DNA of 34,485 nucleotides from an uncultured Cellvibrionales bacterium (GTDB lineage Bacteria > Pseudomonadota > Gammaproteobacteria > Pseudomonadales > GM7GCV1): NCBI GenBank assembly GCA_937129725.1, contig CAKZNR010000108.1, positions 1 through 34,485 on the forward strand. The letters are read 5' to 3'. Below are positions 23,357-32,284 of this stretch, piece by piece (the first letter of the stretch is position 1; each line of letters starts with the position of its first letter). The notes beneath the pieces were generated by a model. The model had not been told where the DNA came from, did no database searches, and saw nothing but the letters and a program-made list of their open reading frames with translations. The translations under genes and the position numbers were made by a program.

Positions 23357-25087
23357 CTATTCCAAAGGCGCTAGCGCCTCTACCACCAACTGCACCGACT
23401 CGTTGCCCTGAAACTGATTGACTGACAGACGATAGGCCAGATGAACCCTTTGCCCCGTCTTCAGTGGTCGGGATTCATCGGGCGCAAAGAACCAGATCGC
23501 ATCCAGCGTTTCGATCTGATCCTCCAGCCTCAGCGCAATCTTCAGATGCAAATCCTTTAGCCAGCGAACAGCTTCCACCCTGGCTTTGGCCTCGAACACG
23601 GGCTCCGGGCAAGCCTGCCCCCAGGGGACAATAGACTGCAGCATGCTAGCCGTTTCCAGATTGTGTTCGTCGGCGGGCAGTGTGCCATCGGTTAGCACCA
23701 GCGCCTTGAGCTGGTCGCTGTGAAGCTGCTCACGCGCCACCTGCGCGAATGCCTGTTTCAATTGATCTAATCCGGACTCCTCAAGTGTTAATCCGGCCGC
23801 CATGGCATGCCCGCCAAACTGCTTGATCAGGCCCGGATTGCGACTGTGTACCAGCTCGAGCGCATCGCGCAGGTGGAACCCGGCAATGCTTCGGCCAGAC
23901 CCCTTTACCAGGCCATTCCCGGCTTGCGCCAACACCAGGGTGGGGCGATGTGTTTTTTCCCGGATGCGCGAAGCCAGCAAACCAATCACCCCTTCGTGCC
24001 AGTCGGCGCGATAGATACAAACGGCATGGGGAAGGTCAGTCTCGAGCTCATGCAGCTGTTCCAGCAGCTGTTCGGCCTGCTGCTGCATCAGATCCTGGCG
24101 CGCCCGACGTTCGCGATTAATCTGATCGAGCTGGCGAGCCAAGTCCATTGCCCGCCCCTCGTCATCCTCCAGAAGGCAACGAATTCCCAGGGAAATATCT
24201 TCCAGCCTGCCAGCTGCATTGATACGCGGGCCTACGGCAAAACCGAAATCAGAGCTGAGAGTTCGCCGCCAATCGCGGCCGGCAACCTGCATCAAACAAC
24301 GAATACCGGGCACGCCCTGGCCGGAGCGCACACGACGCACGCCATGGGCCACCAATAAGCGGTTCAGCCGGCCCAGGGGAACCAGATCGGCCACAGTGCC
24401 CAGGGCAACCACATCGAGCCAGATGGAAAGGTCGGGATCAGGCAGGTTGTTTTGCTTAAACCAGCCCACCTCGCGAAGTTGGGCCCGCAGAGCCAACAAC
24501 AGATACAGCAACACCCCCACCCCGGCGAGGCTCTTTTCGGGGAATTCACAACCGGGCTGGTTGGGATTAACGATAGCGGCGGCATTGGGGAGCCTGCTGG
24601 CCGGTAGATGGTGGTCGGTCACAATCACTGGCATTGCCAGCTGGTTGGCCCGCTCAACACCCTCGATGCTGGCAATACCGTTGTCGACCGTCAGCAGAAT
24701 CTCTGCACCCAGTTGCGAGGCCTGCTCGGCCAGCGAAACAGACAGCCCGTAACCCTGTTTGATTCGATCAGGTACCAGAAAGTCGACATTGCGGAACCCG
24801 AAGGAGCGCAGCGACCGCATAGCCAGTGCACAACTGGTGGCGCCATCGGCATCATAATCACCCAGAATTAGCAGTCGCCGTTGTTTGCGCAGCGCATCTT
24901 CCAGCAGATCAGCGGCCTGCGAGACGCCTTGCATCTGGGTGGGACGAGCTACTGAATTCCAGTCCGGGGTTAAATCCGCCTGTTGAAAAATTCCGCGGCT
25001 CGCGAGCAGCTGTGCCAGCCAATGCGGCAGGCTGGATTCCAGTTCACCTGGTTCCGTGCTGGTTGCGCGCCGGGCTATTTCAACCAA
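23357..25087 (-). CDS. recJ: Single-stranded-DNA exonuclease RecJ
   Basis: A 5'-3' ssDNA exonuclease for recombination and mismatch/base-excision repair; 576 residues, the normal length. DHH-family metal motifs are in order: LGDYDADGATS, LLTVDNGI, VTDHHLP, VNPNQPGC, VALGTVADLVPL and GPRINAAGRLED. A DHHA1 domain follows (KGSGRSIAGFHLRDAL and FGGHAMAAGLTL) and then a C-terminal OB-fold. The start overlaps the thrC stop as ATGGTTGA. The thrC-recJ linkage is common in Pseudomonas-like genomes. Confidence 0.97.
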   Translation of the reverse strand: MVEIARRATSTEPGELESSLPHWLAQLLASRGIFQQADLTPDWNSVARPTQMQGVSQAADLLEDALRKQRRLLILGDYDADGATSCALAMRSLRSFGFRNVDFLVPDRIKQGYGLSVSLAEQASQLGAEILLTVDNGIASIEGVERANQLAMPVIVTDHHLPASRLPNAAAIVNPNQPGCEFPEKSLAGVGVLLYLLLALRAQLREVGWFKQNNLPDPDLSIWLDVVALGTVADLVPLGRLNRLLVAHGVRRVRSGQGVPGIRCLMQVAGRDWRRTLSSDFGFAVGPRINAAGRLEDISLGIRCLLEDDEGRAMDLARQLDQINRERRARQDLMQQQAEQLLEQLHELETDLPHAVCIYRADWHEGVIGLLASRIREKTHRPTLVLAQAGNGLVKGSGRSIAGFHLRDALELVHSRNPGLIKQFGGHAMAAGLTLEESGLDQLKQAFAQVAREQLHSDQLKALVLTDGTLPADEHNLETASMLQSIVPWGQACPEPVFEAKARVEAVRWLKDLHLKIALRLEDQIETLDAIWFFAPDESRPLKTGQRVHLAYRLSVNQFQGNESVQLVVEALAPLE

Positions 25088-26477
25088 TGGCGCGCCGGAT
25101 GTATTCCGTTACTTCCGGCAATTCATTGGCAATTACATCAAACTGCTCTTCGCGCTGCATAAGGTCAACCATGTGGTGAGGCAGCGCGGCGTGAACCGGC
25201 AAACCGGTTTTCTCGATCGCTTCGGAAAATTTGGCAGGATGAGCTGTGGCAAGGCAAACCATTGGGCTTTGCTGGCCTGCCACCGCGGCTCGGCCGGCTT
25301 CAAAACCGATGGCTGTATGTGGGTCCATCAGATAGCCGGTTTTTTCGAACTGGTGCCTGATTGCTTCCACAGTTTGCTGGTCGTCCACCCGAGCGCTGCT
25401 GAACAGTACACGAGCATCATTCAGGGCTGCCTGGGGCAACTGCAGCGGCTGCCCTTCCTTGAAGGCATGCATTCGGGAAGCGACCTCTCGCCCGTCGCGC
25501 CCCAACAGATCGAACACCAGTCGCTCGTAGTTACTGGAGATCATGATATCCATACTGGGGGTGAGGCTGTGAATCAGGTCCTGCTTGGAATAGTCATTGG
25601 CACTAATGCTGCGATGCAGAATATCGTTGCAGTTGGTGGCAATCACCAGTTGTTCGATTGGCAAGCCCATGCCCCGCGCCAGATAGCCAGCAAAAATATC
25701 GCCAAAATTGCCGGTTGGCACCGCAAAGGACACCTGACGATGGGGCGAGCCCAGAGCCAGGCCAGCATAAAAGTAATAGACGATCTGAGCCATGATACGG
25801 GCCCAGTTAATCGAATTTACGGCCACCAACTGGCGGCCATCCGGCAAAAAGGATTGGTCCGCAAACGCGGCCTTTACCATATTCTGGCAGTCATCGAAGT
25901 TGCCTTCGACCGCCAGATTGAACACATTGTGTTCCACTACCGTGGTCATTTGGCGGCGCTGCACATCGGATACCCGGTTGTGCGGGTGCAGTATAAAGAT
26001 ATCCACGTTCTCGCAGTGGCGACAGCCTTCAATGGCAGCCGAACCAGTATCACCTGAGGTTGCCCCAAGGATTACGACCTTTTGCCCCCGACGCTCCAGC
26101 ACCAGATCAAGCAGGCGACCAAGAAATTGCAGGGCAAAGTCTTTGAATGCCAGGGTAGGACCGTGGAAAAGCTCCAGAATCCAGAGGTTTCGGTCCATCT
26201 GTACCAGGGGCGCGATGGCCTGGTGACGGAATTCGGCGTAGGTTTCTTGCAGAAGCTGGCGAAACTCGCCTTCACTGATGGTTTCCCCGAGAAAGGGATA
26301 CATGATTTCGAATGCCAGGTCGGGGTAATCCAACCCTGCCCAGCCAGCAATCTGTTCAGAGCTGAAGGTTGGCAAGCTCTCGGGCACATAAAGACCACCG
26401 TCTGTTGCCAGCCCGGTCAATATGGCGTCTTCAAAGTTGAGGACAGGCGCTGTCCCCCTCGTACTGATGTACTTCAT
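25080..26477 (-). CDS. thrC: Threonine synthase
   Basis: PLP enzyme turning O-phosphohomoserine into threonine; 465 residues, the long form used by gammaproteobacteria. PLP binds K112 in LAFKDFALQFLG; the phosphate loop is LGATSGDTGSAA. Residues around VPTGNFGDIFAGY and the N-terminus MKYISTRGTAP also match. It begins one base after the hom stop, so hom-thrC are coupled, and overlaps recJ downstream. Confidence 0.97.
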   Translation of the reverse strand: MKYISTRGTAPVLNFEDAILTGLATDGGLYVPESLPTFSSEQIAGWAGLDYPDLAFEIMYPFLGETISEGEFRQLLQETYAEFRHQAIAPLVQMDRNLWILELFHGPTLAFKDFALQFLGRLLDLVLERRGQKVVILGATSGDTGSAAIEGCRHCENVDIFILHPHNRVSDVQRRQMTTVVEHNVFNLAVEGNFDDCQNMVKAAFADQSFLPDGRQLVAVNSINWARIMAQIVYYFYAGLALGSPHRQVSFAVPTGNFGDIFAGYLARGMGLPIEQLVIATNCNDILHRSISANDYSKQDLIHSLTPSMDIMISSNYERLVFDLLGRDGREVASRMHAFKEGQPLQLPQAALNDARVLFSSARVDDQQTVEAIRHQFEKTGYLMDPHTAIGFEAGRAAVAGQQSPMVCLATAHPAKFSEAIEKTGLPVHAALPHHMVDLMQREEQFDVIANELPEVTEYIRRAIG

Positions 26478-26478
26478 T

Positions 26479-27792
26479 CTATTTCTCCAGGTCTTCCACC
26501 CGAATTCTTATGACAGGCTCCACTACCTCTTCAAGCGCTTCCAATTTTGCTACGGCTTTCTCGAGTATCGCCTCTTTTGCCGGCGAGGTGATGAGCACCA
26601 ATGGCACGTGCGAAGCACCCGGCTCGGCTTCCTTCTGGATCATGGCATCTATGCTGACCCCGGCGTCGGTCAGGATGCGGCTGATACTCAACATCACACC
26701 AGGCTTATCCAGCGCCGTGATGCGCATGTAGTAGCCAGTAATGCACTCAGAAATGGGCAGTACCTGTAGGTCTTTCTGGTCTTCCTGCACCACACCCAGA
26801 TGAGGTTTCATAATACCGTCGGCTTCGATGTTGCGAGCTATTTCGACAATATCGGCAACCACCGCCGAAGCCGTGGGCAACGAGCCCGCACCGGCACCGT
26901 AAAACAGAGTGGGGCCGGATGCATCACCGTCGATCCAGATAGCGTTCATCACGCCATCGACATGAGCCAGCAAAACATCGTGTGAAATTAGTGTGGGATG
27001 CACCCGAATCTCCACTCCCTCGTCCACGCGGCGCGCAATACCCAGGTGCTTGACGCCATAGCCCAGCTCCTCGGCAAACTGTACGTCGATTCGCTGCAGG
27101 TGGCCGATACCTTCGGTAAACACCTCGTCAAACTTGAGCGGTATACCAAAGGCGATTGAAGCCAGAATGGTCAATTTGTGTGCAGTATCCACACCCTCAA
27201 CATCAAAGGTGGGGTCGGCTTCCGCATAGCCCTTGGCCTGCGCTTCCCGCAACACGTCCTCGAACACGCGCCCGTGGTCGCGCATTTCGGTGAGAATGAA
27301 GTTGGCGGTGCCGTTGATGATACCGGCGACGGAGCGAATTTGATTGGCTGCCAAGCCTTCGCGCAGCGCGCCGATAACCGGGATAGCACCGGCTACAGCG
27401 GCATCAAAGGAAAGAAACACCCCCTGCTCTTCCGCCGCGCGGAATAATTCATTGCCGTGCTCGGCAATCAGTGCCTTGTTTGCCGTAACCACGTGTTTGC
27501 CGTTGGCAATAGCCTCAAGCAGCAGGGTTTTGGCAGGCTCAATTCCACCAATAAGTTCAACCAGAACGTCCACCTGCGGGTCGCGCGCCACCTCGAAGAT
27601 ATCGCGACTGATGCGAATATCCGAGGTGTCACAGGTGGGGTTATCGCGGCGCGCACCAATATGCACTACCTCGATTGCGGCGCGGGCGCGCGTACTGATC
27701 TCTTCAAAATTTTGCTGGATCAGGCTCAGCGTACCGCTACCCACAGTACCCAGGCCACAAATGCCGACCTTAACGCTTCTATCGGATATCAC
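26479..27792 (-). CDS. hom: Homoserine dehydrogenase
   Basis: Reduces aspartate semialdehyde to homoserine, the branch point for threonine and methionine. The 437-residue protein has an NAD(P) site at GICGLGTVGSGT (residues ~10-21), the catalytic block GYAEADPTFDVEGVDTAHK, and a C-terminal ACT domain (starts near YYMRITALDKPGVML) that usually senses threonine. The best start is GTG at 27792; an in-frame GTG 30 codons further up lies inside the dsbC terminator hairpin and gives a leader unlike the family. No separate aspartokinase is fused. Confidence 0.95.
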   Translation of the reverse strand: MISDRSVKVGICGLGTVGSGTLSLIQQNFEEISTRARAAIEVVHIGARRDNPTCDTSDIRISRDIFEVARDPQVDVLVELIGGIEPAKTLLLEAIANGKHVVTANKALIAEHGNELFRAAEEQGVFLSFDAAVAGAIPVIGALREGLAANQIRSVAGIINGTANFILTEMRDHGRVFEDVLREAQAKGYAEADPTFDVEGVDTAHKLTILASIAFGIPLKFDEVFTEGIGHLQRIDVQFAEELGYGVKHLGIARRVDEGVEIRVHPTLISHDVLLAHVDGVMNAIWIDGDASGPTLFYGAGAGSLPTASAVVADIVEIARNIEADGIMKPHLGVVQEDQKDLQVLPISECITGYYMRITALDKPGVMLSISRILTDAGVSIDAMIQKEAEPGASHVPLVLITSPAKEAILEKAVAKLEALEEVVEPVIRIRVEDLEK

Positions 27793-27855
27793 GAATTTGT
27801 CTCGATTAGTTTGGCTGAAACCCGGCCCGGAACTGCAATTACAGTGATCCGGACC

Positions 27856-27890
27856 ATAAAAAAAGGCCGGGCATTGTAGCACGGCCTTTT
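27856..27890 (-). terminator. Rho-independent terminator downstream of dsbC
   Basis: On the minus strand a 9-bp stem, AAAAGGCCG / CGGCCTTTT (27882-27890 with 27861-27869), closes a 12-base loop and is followed by three more T residues. It ends 26 bases past the dsbC stop and separates dsbC from hom. Confidence 0.85.
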
Positions 27891-27915
27891 GCGGTTCTGG
27901 ACGCCCGAATAATGG

Positions 27916-28683
27916 CTATTCCTCGTCGACATCCAGCAACTGCAAGTACTCGACAGTGGAACGGAAACCCGGCATCAATACACCATCGGGGAGGATAATG
28001 GCCGGGGTGCCAGTCACGCCAAACTGCCGACCCAGGGCATAGTGACCCGCTACCGGGCTGTCGTCGCAAAGCTCAGCTTCAACAGACTCTCCCGCTTTCA
28101 GCCGTGTCAGCACATCGACCCGATCTTCGGCGCACCAGGCCTTGGCCGTTTCGCTGTATTCGTGTGTCGGCACGCCGTTGCGCTCGATCCCCGAGCGCGG
28201 GTAGGCTAGGTAGTGCACCTCGATACCGGCGGCGTTCATTTCGGCCATTTGCTCATGCAGTTTTCGACAAAAGCCACAGGTAACATCAGTGAAAACTGTG
28301 AGCACCCCTTTGGTTTCGCCAGTTGCAGGAAAAACAATCATGCTGTCGGGATCAACTTCGGCCAACAACTCAAGCCGCTGGCCGGCTCGCTGGCTTTCGG
28401 TCACATCAACAAATTGCCCCGGCTGAATAGCATAGAGGGCACCGACAAAAAAGTGCTCGGCATCTTCGGATACATACAGCAATTCGCTGCCTACCCTCAC
28501 CTGGTAGTAGCCCTGCACGGGCGAGGGCTGAATATCCTGATAATCAAAGTCGGGCCGGGCCGCCTGAAGAGAAGCAAGAATTCGGTCGACCACGGCCGAA
28601 TCGACATCAGCAGACGTGTCTGAACAGGCCGACAGGGAAACAAACAAGGCTGCGCCTGCGGCGAGAGTTTTTAGTAATCGCAT
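27916..28683 (-). CDS. dsbC: Thiol:disulfide interchange protein DsbC, predicted lipoprotein
   Basis: Periplasmic disulfide isomerase; 255 residues from the ATG at 28683 (an upstream in-frame ATG at 28713 adds ten unlikely residues). An N-terminal dimerisation domain (~30-105) links to a thioredoxin fold with the active pair C136-Gly-Phe-C139 and the cis-Pro loop VTGTPAIILPDG. A second Cys pair follows (AWC and ELC). E. coli DsbC has a cleavable signal with soluble product; here the signal ends LFVSLSAC, a lipobox with Cys20 followed by Ser, which predicts attachment to the outer membrane. Downstream of xerD, before a strong terminator. Confidence 0.93.
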   Translation of the reverse strand: MRLLKTLAAGAALFVSLSACSDTSADVDSAVVDRILASLQAARPDFDYQDIQPSPVQGYYQVRVGSELLYVSEDAEHFFVGALYAIQPGQFVDVTESQRAGQRLELLAEVDPDSMIVFPATGETKGVLTVFTDVTCGFCRKLHEQMAEMNAAGIEVHYLAYPRSGIERNGVPTHEYSETAKAWCAEDRVDVLTRLKAGESVEAELCDDSPVAGHYALGRQFGVTGTPAIILPDGVLMPGFRSTVEYLQLLDVDEE

Positions 28684-28812
28684 GGAAACCCCGCGTTGGT
28701 TTAAGCATCCCATTGTAGAGGAACCAGAAGGCTACTCGGATAGATTGAGCCTTTGTTCACATAACTTTTCAGTGCACCTGTCCCCCCCTTTTGCGACCTG
28801 CCGCACAGAAAC

Positions 28813-29709
28813 CTAGCCGCGCGGATGGTGTTGGCTATGCATCTGCTTCATGCGCTCGCGCGCAACATGAGTGTAAATCTGCGTGGTTGAAAGGTCGCTA
28901 TGACCCAACAGCATTTGAACAACCCGCAAATCTGCACCGTGGTTTAACAAATGGGTCGCAAAGGCATGCCTTAGTACGTGAGGGGACACCCTGGATTGAA
29001 TGCCGGCGCGATTGGCATATAAAACAATGCGGTGCCAAAAGGTTTGCCGGGTCATTTGCCTGCCCCGGCGGCTGGGAAACAGCACATCACTGGTACCGGA
29101 GGCAAGCAGCTCGCTGCGCGCTTCACGAAGGTAGCGCTGCAGCCACTCCAATGCCTGCTCGCCTACCGGCACAAGTCGCTCCTTGCTGCCCTTACCAAAA
29201 GTGCGAACAACACCCTGACGTAAATTCACCTGCGAGAGAGTGAGCTCTACCAGCTCGGATACCCGCAGCCCCGTGGCGTAGAGCAATTCAAGCATTGCTT
29301 TGTCACGCAATTCGATTGCATTGTCTGGATTGGGCTCATCAAGCAAGAGGCCGGTTTCCGCTTCTGACAGAGATTTGGGCAAAGCACGCCCCAGCTTCAT
29401 ACTTTCAATCAGGGCTGTGGGGTCTTCTGCCACCATTCTCTCGCGCAGCATCCAGCGATACAGACCCCGCAGGCAGGAGAGGTGGCGCGCGGTTGAGCGG
29501 GGAGAATGGCCCTGCGCATACCGGTCAGCCAAATATTGCTGAACATCCGCGGCCGCGGCCTGGCGCAATTGCACGCCCTTGCTGGTGCACCATGACAGCC
29601 AGATAGACAGGTCGGAGTGATAGGCTTTGAGTGTATGCGGGCTCAGGCCGCGCTCGGCCCATATATAGTCGATATAGCGCTTCAACAGCGTCTCTTCTGC
29701 CCTACTCAT
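28813..29709 (-). CDS. xerD: Site-specific tyrosine recombinase XerD
   Basis: With XerC resolves chromosome dimers at dif; cytoplasmic, 298 residues. An N-terminal SAM-like DNA-binding domain (residues 5-90) precedes the catalytic domain with Arg in YATGLRVSELVEL, Lys in FGKGSKERLVP, His-x-x-Arg in SPHVLRHAFATHLLNHGADL, and the His...Tyr end LLGHSDLSTTQIYTHV. The linkage to dsbC and hom is the standard gammaproteobacterial order for XerD, which favours it over XerC or an integrase. 103 bp separate its start from no other gene than the short META-like ORF just upstream (9 bp). Confidence 0.95.
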   Translation of the reverse strand: MSRAEETLLKRYIDYIWAERGLSPHTLKAYHSDLSIWLSWCTSKGVQLRQAAAADVQQYLADRYAQGHSPRSTARHLSCLRGLYRWMLRERMVAEDPTALIESMKLGRALPKSLSEAETGLLLDEPNPDNAIELRDKAMLELLYATGLRVSELVELTLSQVNLRQGVVRTFGKGSKERLVPVGEQALEWLQRYLREARSELLASGTSDVLFPSRRGRQMTRQTFWHRIVLYANRAGIQSRVSPHVLRHAFATHLLNHGADLRVVQMLLGHSDLSTTQIYTHVARERMKQMHSQHHPRG

Positions 29710-29718
29710 TGCATGCGC

Positions 29719-30024
29719 CTAGCCACCATAAATGAGGGCATCGGGTATCCGGTAACGCGCCTCTCCCACGCGTACAAACTGGAGACAGGACTGCCAACTG
29801 TCATTGCCTTGGTTACAGTTCAGCTGCATGAACAGTCGGCCGTCGCTCTGGAAATTCAAAGTGTAGAGGCTGGAGTTTTCCGGTTGCTGTACAGGCTGGC
29901 TATCGTCCGTGGACTGAAACTGTTGCAGTGTCCAGGAGGTGCCTTCCAGATCACTGGCAAAAAGCTGTACCGCCGTAATCGATAGCAATAAAAAAATAGC
30001 GGTGCGCCACGGAATCTTGCTCAT
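29719..30024 (-). CDS. Small exported META/HslJ-like protein, probably short
   Basis: A 101-residue protein with a signal peptide (1-23). The mature part begins LEGTSWTLQQFQSTD and contains YTLNFQSDGRLFMQLNCNQG, which looks like the first half of a META (DUF306/HslJ) domain. HslJ-type proteins run to ~140 residues; here the second half is missing and the frame ends nine bases before the xerD ATG. No alternative frame continuing the domain was seen. The function is unknown; homologues are linked to heat or drug stress in other bacteria. The match rests on a short segment, so the family call is tentative. Confidence 0.55.
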   Translation of the reverse strand: MSKIPWRTAIFLLLSITAVQLFASDLEGTSWTLQQFQSTDDSQPVQQPENSSLYTLNFQSDGRLFMQLNCNQGNDSWQSCLQFVRVGEARYRIPDALIYGG

Positions 30025-30116
30025 CAGTTAAATCCTCTCGCGAATCGGGCAAGGCAAACTCTGCTTACCATATTGCACCGGCCGAAATGGCGCAATTACC
30101 GCTGCTGCAGAAACGA

Positions 30117-30141
30117 AAAAGGCGCCCCGAGGGCGCCTTTT
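30117..30141 (-). terminator. Strong rho-independent terminator downstream of rplS
   Basis: A perfect 11-bp stem, AAAAGGCGCCC / GGGCGCCTTTT, with a three-base loop, and T-rich on either strand. It lies 26 bases past the rplS stop and ends the ribosomal operon. Matching CTGCAG hexamers flank it at 30105-30110 and 30142-30147. Confidence 0.92.
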
Positions 30142-30166
30142 CTGCAGTGCGATGAATGCCACCAAT

Positions 30167-30514
30167 TCAGGAAAGCTTTTCCTTGATTCGAGCCGCCTTA
30201 CCTGACAGTTCGCGCAGGTAGTACAGCTTGGCCTGACGCACATCACCGCGACGCTTGACCTGAATACTGTCAATCAGCGGGCTGAAGGTTTGAAAAGTAC
30301 GCTCAACGCCAACGCCGTGGGAAATTTTTCGTACTGTAAAGGAGGAACCGGCGCCGCGACTTTTCTGTGCCAGAACAACACCCTCGAACGCTTGCAGACG
30401 CTCACGGTTGCCCTCTTTAACCCGCACCTGAACTACCACGGTATCTCCCGGAGCAAACTCCGGTATTTCGCGGGCCATTTGCTCTTTTTCAAGCTCGGCA
30501 ATGATATTACTCAC
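30167..30514 (-). CDS. rplS: 50S ribosomal protein L19
   Basis: L19 sits at the 30S-50S interface. The 115 residues follow the family end to end: [78 protein letters not shown]. The start is GTG at 30514 overlapping the trmD stop as GTGA, an unusual start for a highly expressed ribosomal gene and probably reliant on coupling to trmD. Followed by a strong terminator. Confidence 0.98.
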   Translation of the reverse strand: MSNIIAELEKEQMAREIPEFAPGDTVVVQVRVKEGNRERLQAFEGVVLAQKSRGAGSSFTVRKISHGVGVERTFQTFSPLIDSIQVKRRGDVRQAKLYYLRELSGKAARIKEKLS

Positions 30515-31248
30515 GACTTTCTCCCATTATCTTTAGCGCCGCGGCGCGTGTTAAACCAGTGTTCAATAACCAGATCCGGCCTTGTTCGCCGGGTTTGAGA
30601 CAGAGCCTGACCCTGCCTCCATTTTTCAATCGCCCCGTGGTCGCCGCTGAGCAACACGGAGGGTACAGCTTGTTCGCACCAGGCTTCCGGCCTGGTGAAG
30701 TGAGGCCAGTCCAAAAGGCCTTCACTGAATGAATCCTGCTGCGCCGACTGCTGATGGCCGAGTACTCCCGGTACCAGGCGAAGCAAACCGTCCAACAACA
30801 ATAGTGCAGGCAATTCGCCTCCACTGACGACAAAATCCCCTACCGAGATCTGCTCGTCTACCTCGCGCTCGATAAAGCGCTGGTCCAATCCTTCGTAGCG
30901 CCCCGCAATCAAAACCAGGTTGCTACCGCTATCCGCCATTTGCTGCAGACACTTCTGCTGCAAGCTGCGCCCCTGGGGCGAGAGGTAGATTACCCTCGCG
31001 TTGTCTGCCCAGGCCCGCGCTTCATTTAACGCGGCAAGCAGGGTGTCACACTTCATCACCATGCCCGGACCGCCTCCGTAAGGCCGGTCGTCTATTGTAG
31101 CGTGCGTGTCACCGGCATGGTCCCTCGGGTTGAATGCCCGAACTTCCACTCCGCCTTCGCTTGCCTTGCCAGTTGCCTTGCCGGTAACTCCCAGCGCGGC
31201 AAAACTTTCAAGTACCTCCGGAAACAGGCTAATGAGTGCAATCTTCAT
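30511..31248 (-). CDS. trmD: tRNA (guanine-37-N1)-methyltransferase
   Basis: Methylates G37 next to the anticodon, preventing +1 frameshifts. SPOUT-fold, 245 residues. The SAM knot is visible as [15 protein letters not shown] and [20 protein letters not shown]; earlier marks are [14 protein letters not shown] and [13 protein letters not shown]. It follows rimM by 18 bp and overlaps rplS, the conserved rpsP-rimM-trmD-rplS order. Confidence 0.98.
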   Translation of the reverse strand: MKIALISLFPEVLESFAALGVTGKATGKASEGGVEVRAFNPRDHAGDTHATIDDRPYGGGPGMVMKCDTLLAALNEARAWADNARVIYLSPQGRSLQQKCLQQMADSGSNLVLIAGRYEGLDQRFIEREVDEQISVGDFVVSGGELPALLLLDGLLRLVPGVLGHQQSAQQDSFSEGLLDWPHFTRPEAWCEQAVPSVLLSGDHGAIEKWRQGQALSQTRRTRPDLVIEHWFNTRRGAKDNGRKS

Positions 31249-31266
31249 AGCTTCAGCACTCCTGCC

Positions 31267-31854
31267 TTAAAACTCGGGGTCCCAGTCGACCTCCAGTCGC
31301 TGTCCGGCCAGGTCGACCTCAAGCACATATGGCCCGACCAGCCAGGGAATGCATCGATCTTTCGAGTCGAGGCTTTCCGCCGTTGCTACCACCAGCATCA
31401 CATCGTTGGCGCCGGTTTCCATTAATCTTTCCACCCGCCCCAGCAAAACCGGCTGCGGTAACTCTTCGCCGTCGCGTCGGGTGGCATAAACGTCCAGGCC
31501 TTCAAGCTGGTACCAGTAATACTCGCCCGCCTGCAACGGCTCGAAACGGCTGGTTGGCACCATAATGCAGGCGCCCTTCAGCAACTCGGCGTCATTGCGG
31601 CTTTGCGAACCCGGCAAGCGAGCCACCAGGTTTTTGCCGCTTCGCTGCCACTGCTCAACCTCGACCTGCTCGTGGTTTTTGATCAATCGTCCTTTGCGAT
31701 CGACCAGCTGCCAGGGCTGGTATTCAAATATTTTTTCAGCTGGCGCAGTTTCCGAATGAATTTTCACCCAGCCCTTTACGCCAAAAGCACCGCTCACGTG
31801 CCCTACCTGGGCCTGCTGCGGTGCCGTTTTGTCAGCAGCGGCAGCCTTGTCCAC
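31267..31854 (-). CDS. rimM: Ribosome maturation factor RimM
   Basis: Assists assembly of the 30S head with S19. The 195 residues comprise an N-terminal RimM barrel (VGHVSGAFGVKGWVKIHSET) and a C-terminal PRC barrel (EYYWYQLEGLDVYA, then a GANDVMLVV block). The start is GTG at 31854, 23 bp after the rpsP stop; it gives a slightly Ala-rich N-terminus of about 14 residues before the conserved part, so a start a few codons later is possible. Confidence 0.95.
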   Translation of the reverse strand: MDKAAAADKTAPQQAQVGHVSGAFGVKGWVKIHSETAPAEKIFEYQPWQLVDRKGRLIKNHEQVEVEQWQRSGKNLVARLPGSQSRNDAELLKGACIMVPTSRFEPLQAGEYYWYQLEGLDVYATRRDGEELPQPVLLGRVERLMETGANDVMLVVATAESLDSKDRCIPWLVGPYVLEVDLAGQRLEVDWDPEF

Positions 31855-31877
31855 TGCGCAGCACTACCTGAGCTGAA

Positions 31878-32132
31878 TCAGGCGGCTTGCTGTTCGCGAG
31901 CTTCCTGAACCAGCGCGCTGACGCGCTCGGACAGGGTTGCGCCCTGCTCAACCCAATGATCGACTCGATCCAGGTCAATACGCAGGCGCTCTTCGTTACC
32001 GCGGGCACCCGGGTTGAAGAAGCCAACGCGCTCGAGAAAACGTCCATCCCGTGCGCGACGGCTGTCGCTAACACTCAAGTGATAAAAGGGGCGCTTCTTG
32101 GCACCGCCACGTGAAAGTCGAATAGTAACCAT
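31878..32132 (-). CDS. rpsP: 30S ribosomal protein S16
   Basis: An 84-residue primary assembly protein of the 30S subunit. It reads [19 protein letters not shown] with [18 protein letters not shown] and a [16 protein letters not shown] segment, as expected. The ATG at 32132 opens the conserved sequence; an upstream in-frame start would add 14 unconserved residues. First gene of rpsP-rimM-trmD-rplS, 152 bp after ffh. That gap has a TATAG-like box but no confident promoter. Confidence 0.97.
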   Translation of the reverse strand: MVTIRLSRGGAKKRPFYHLSVSDSRRARDGRFLERVGFFNPGARGNEERLRIDLDRVDHWVEQGATLSERVSALVQEAREQQAA

Positions 32133-32284
32133 CGAAAAAGTTTTACCTGCCTTTAATCTATAGCAATTGACCACTAAGACACTGAAATAAAAAGAATTTT
32201 GTCTTGGAGGCCCGAAAGGGCGCGTATTTTACGAAAACTGGGGCCGGATTGAAACCGATTTTTGCGTTTTCCGCCGAATATTCC

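Noticed and set aside
27793-27882. N-terminal extension of homoserine dehydrogenase from an upstream GTG
   Set aside because: That GTG is inside the dsbC terminator hairpin; the family's conserved sequence begins just after the GTG at 27792.
28813-29709. Tyrosine recombinase as a phage or island integrase
   Set aside because: Length, motifs and the dsbC-hom neighbourhood fit chromosomal XerD; no tRNA, att repeats or phage genes nearby.
30105-30147. CTGCAG-flanked hairpin as a mobile-element end or attachment site
   Set aside because: It is a standard bidirectional terminator after rplS; no duplicated flanks or nearby recombination genes other than housekeeping xerD.
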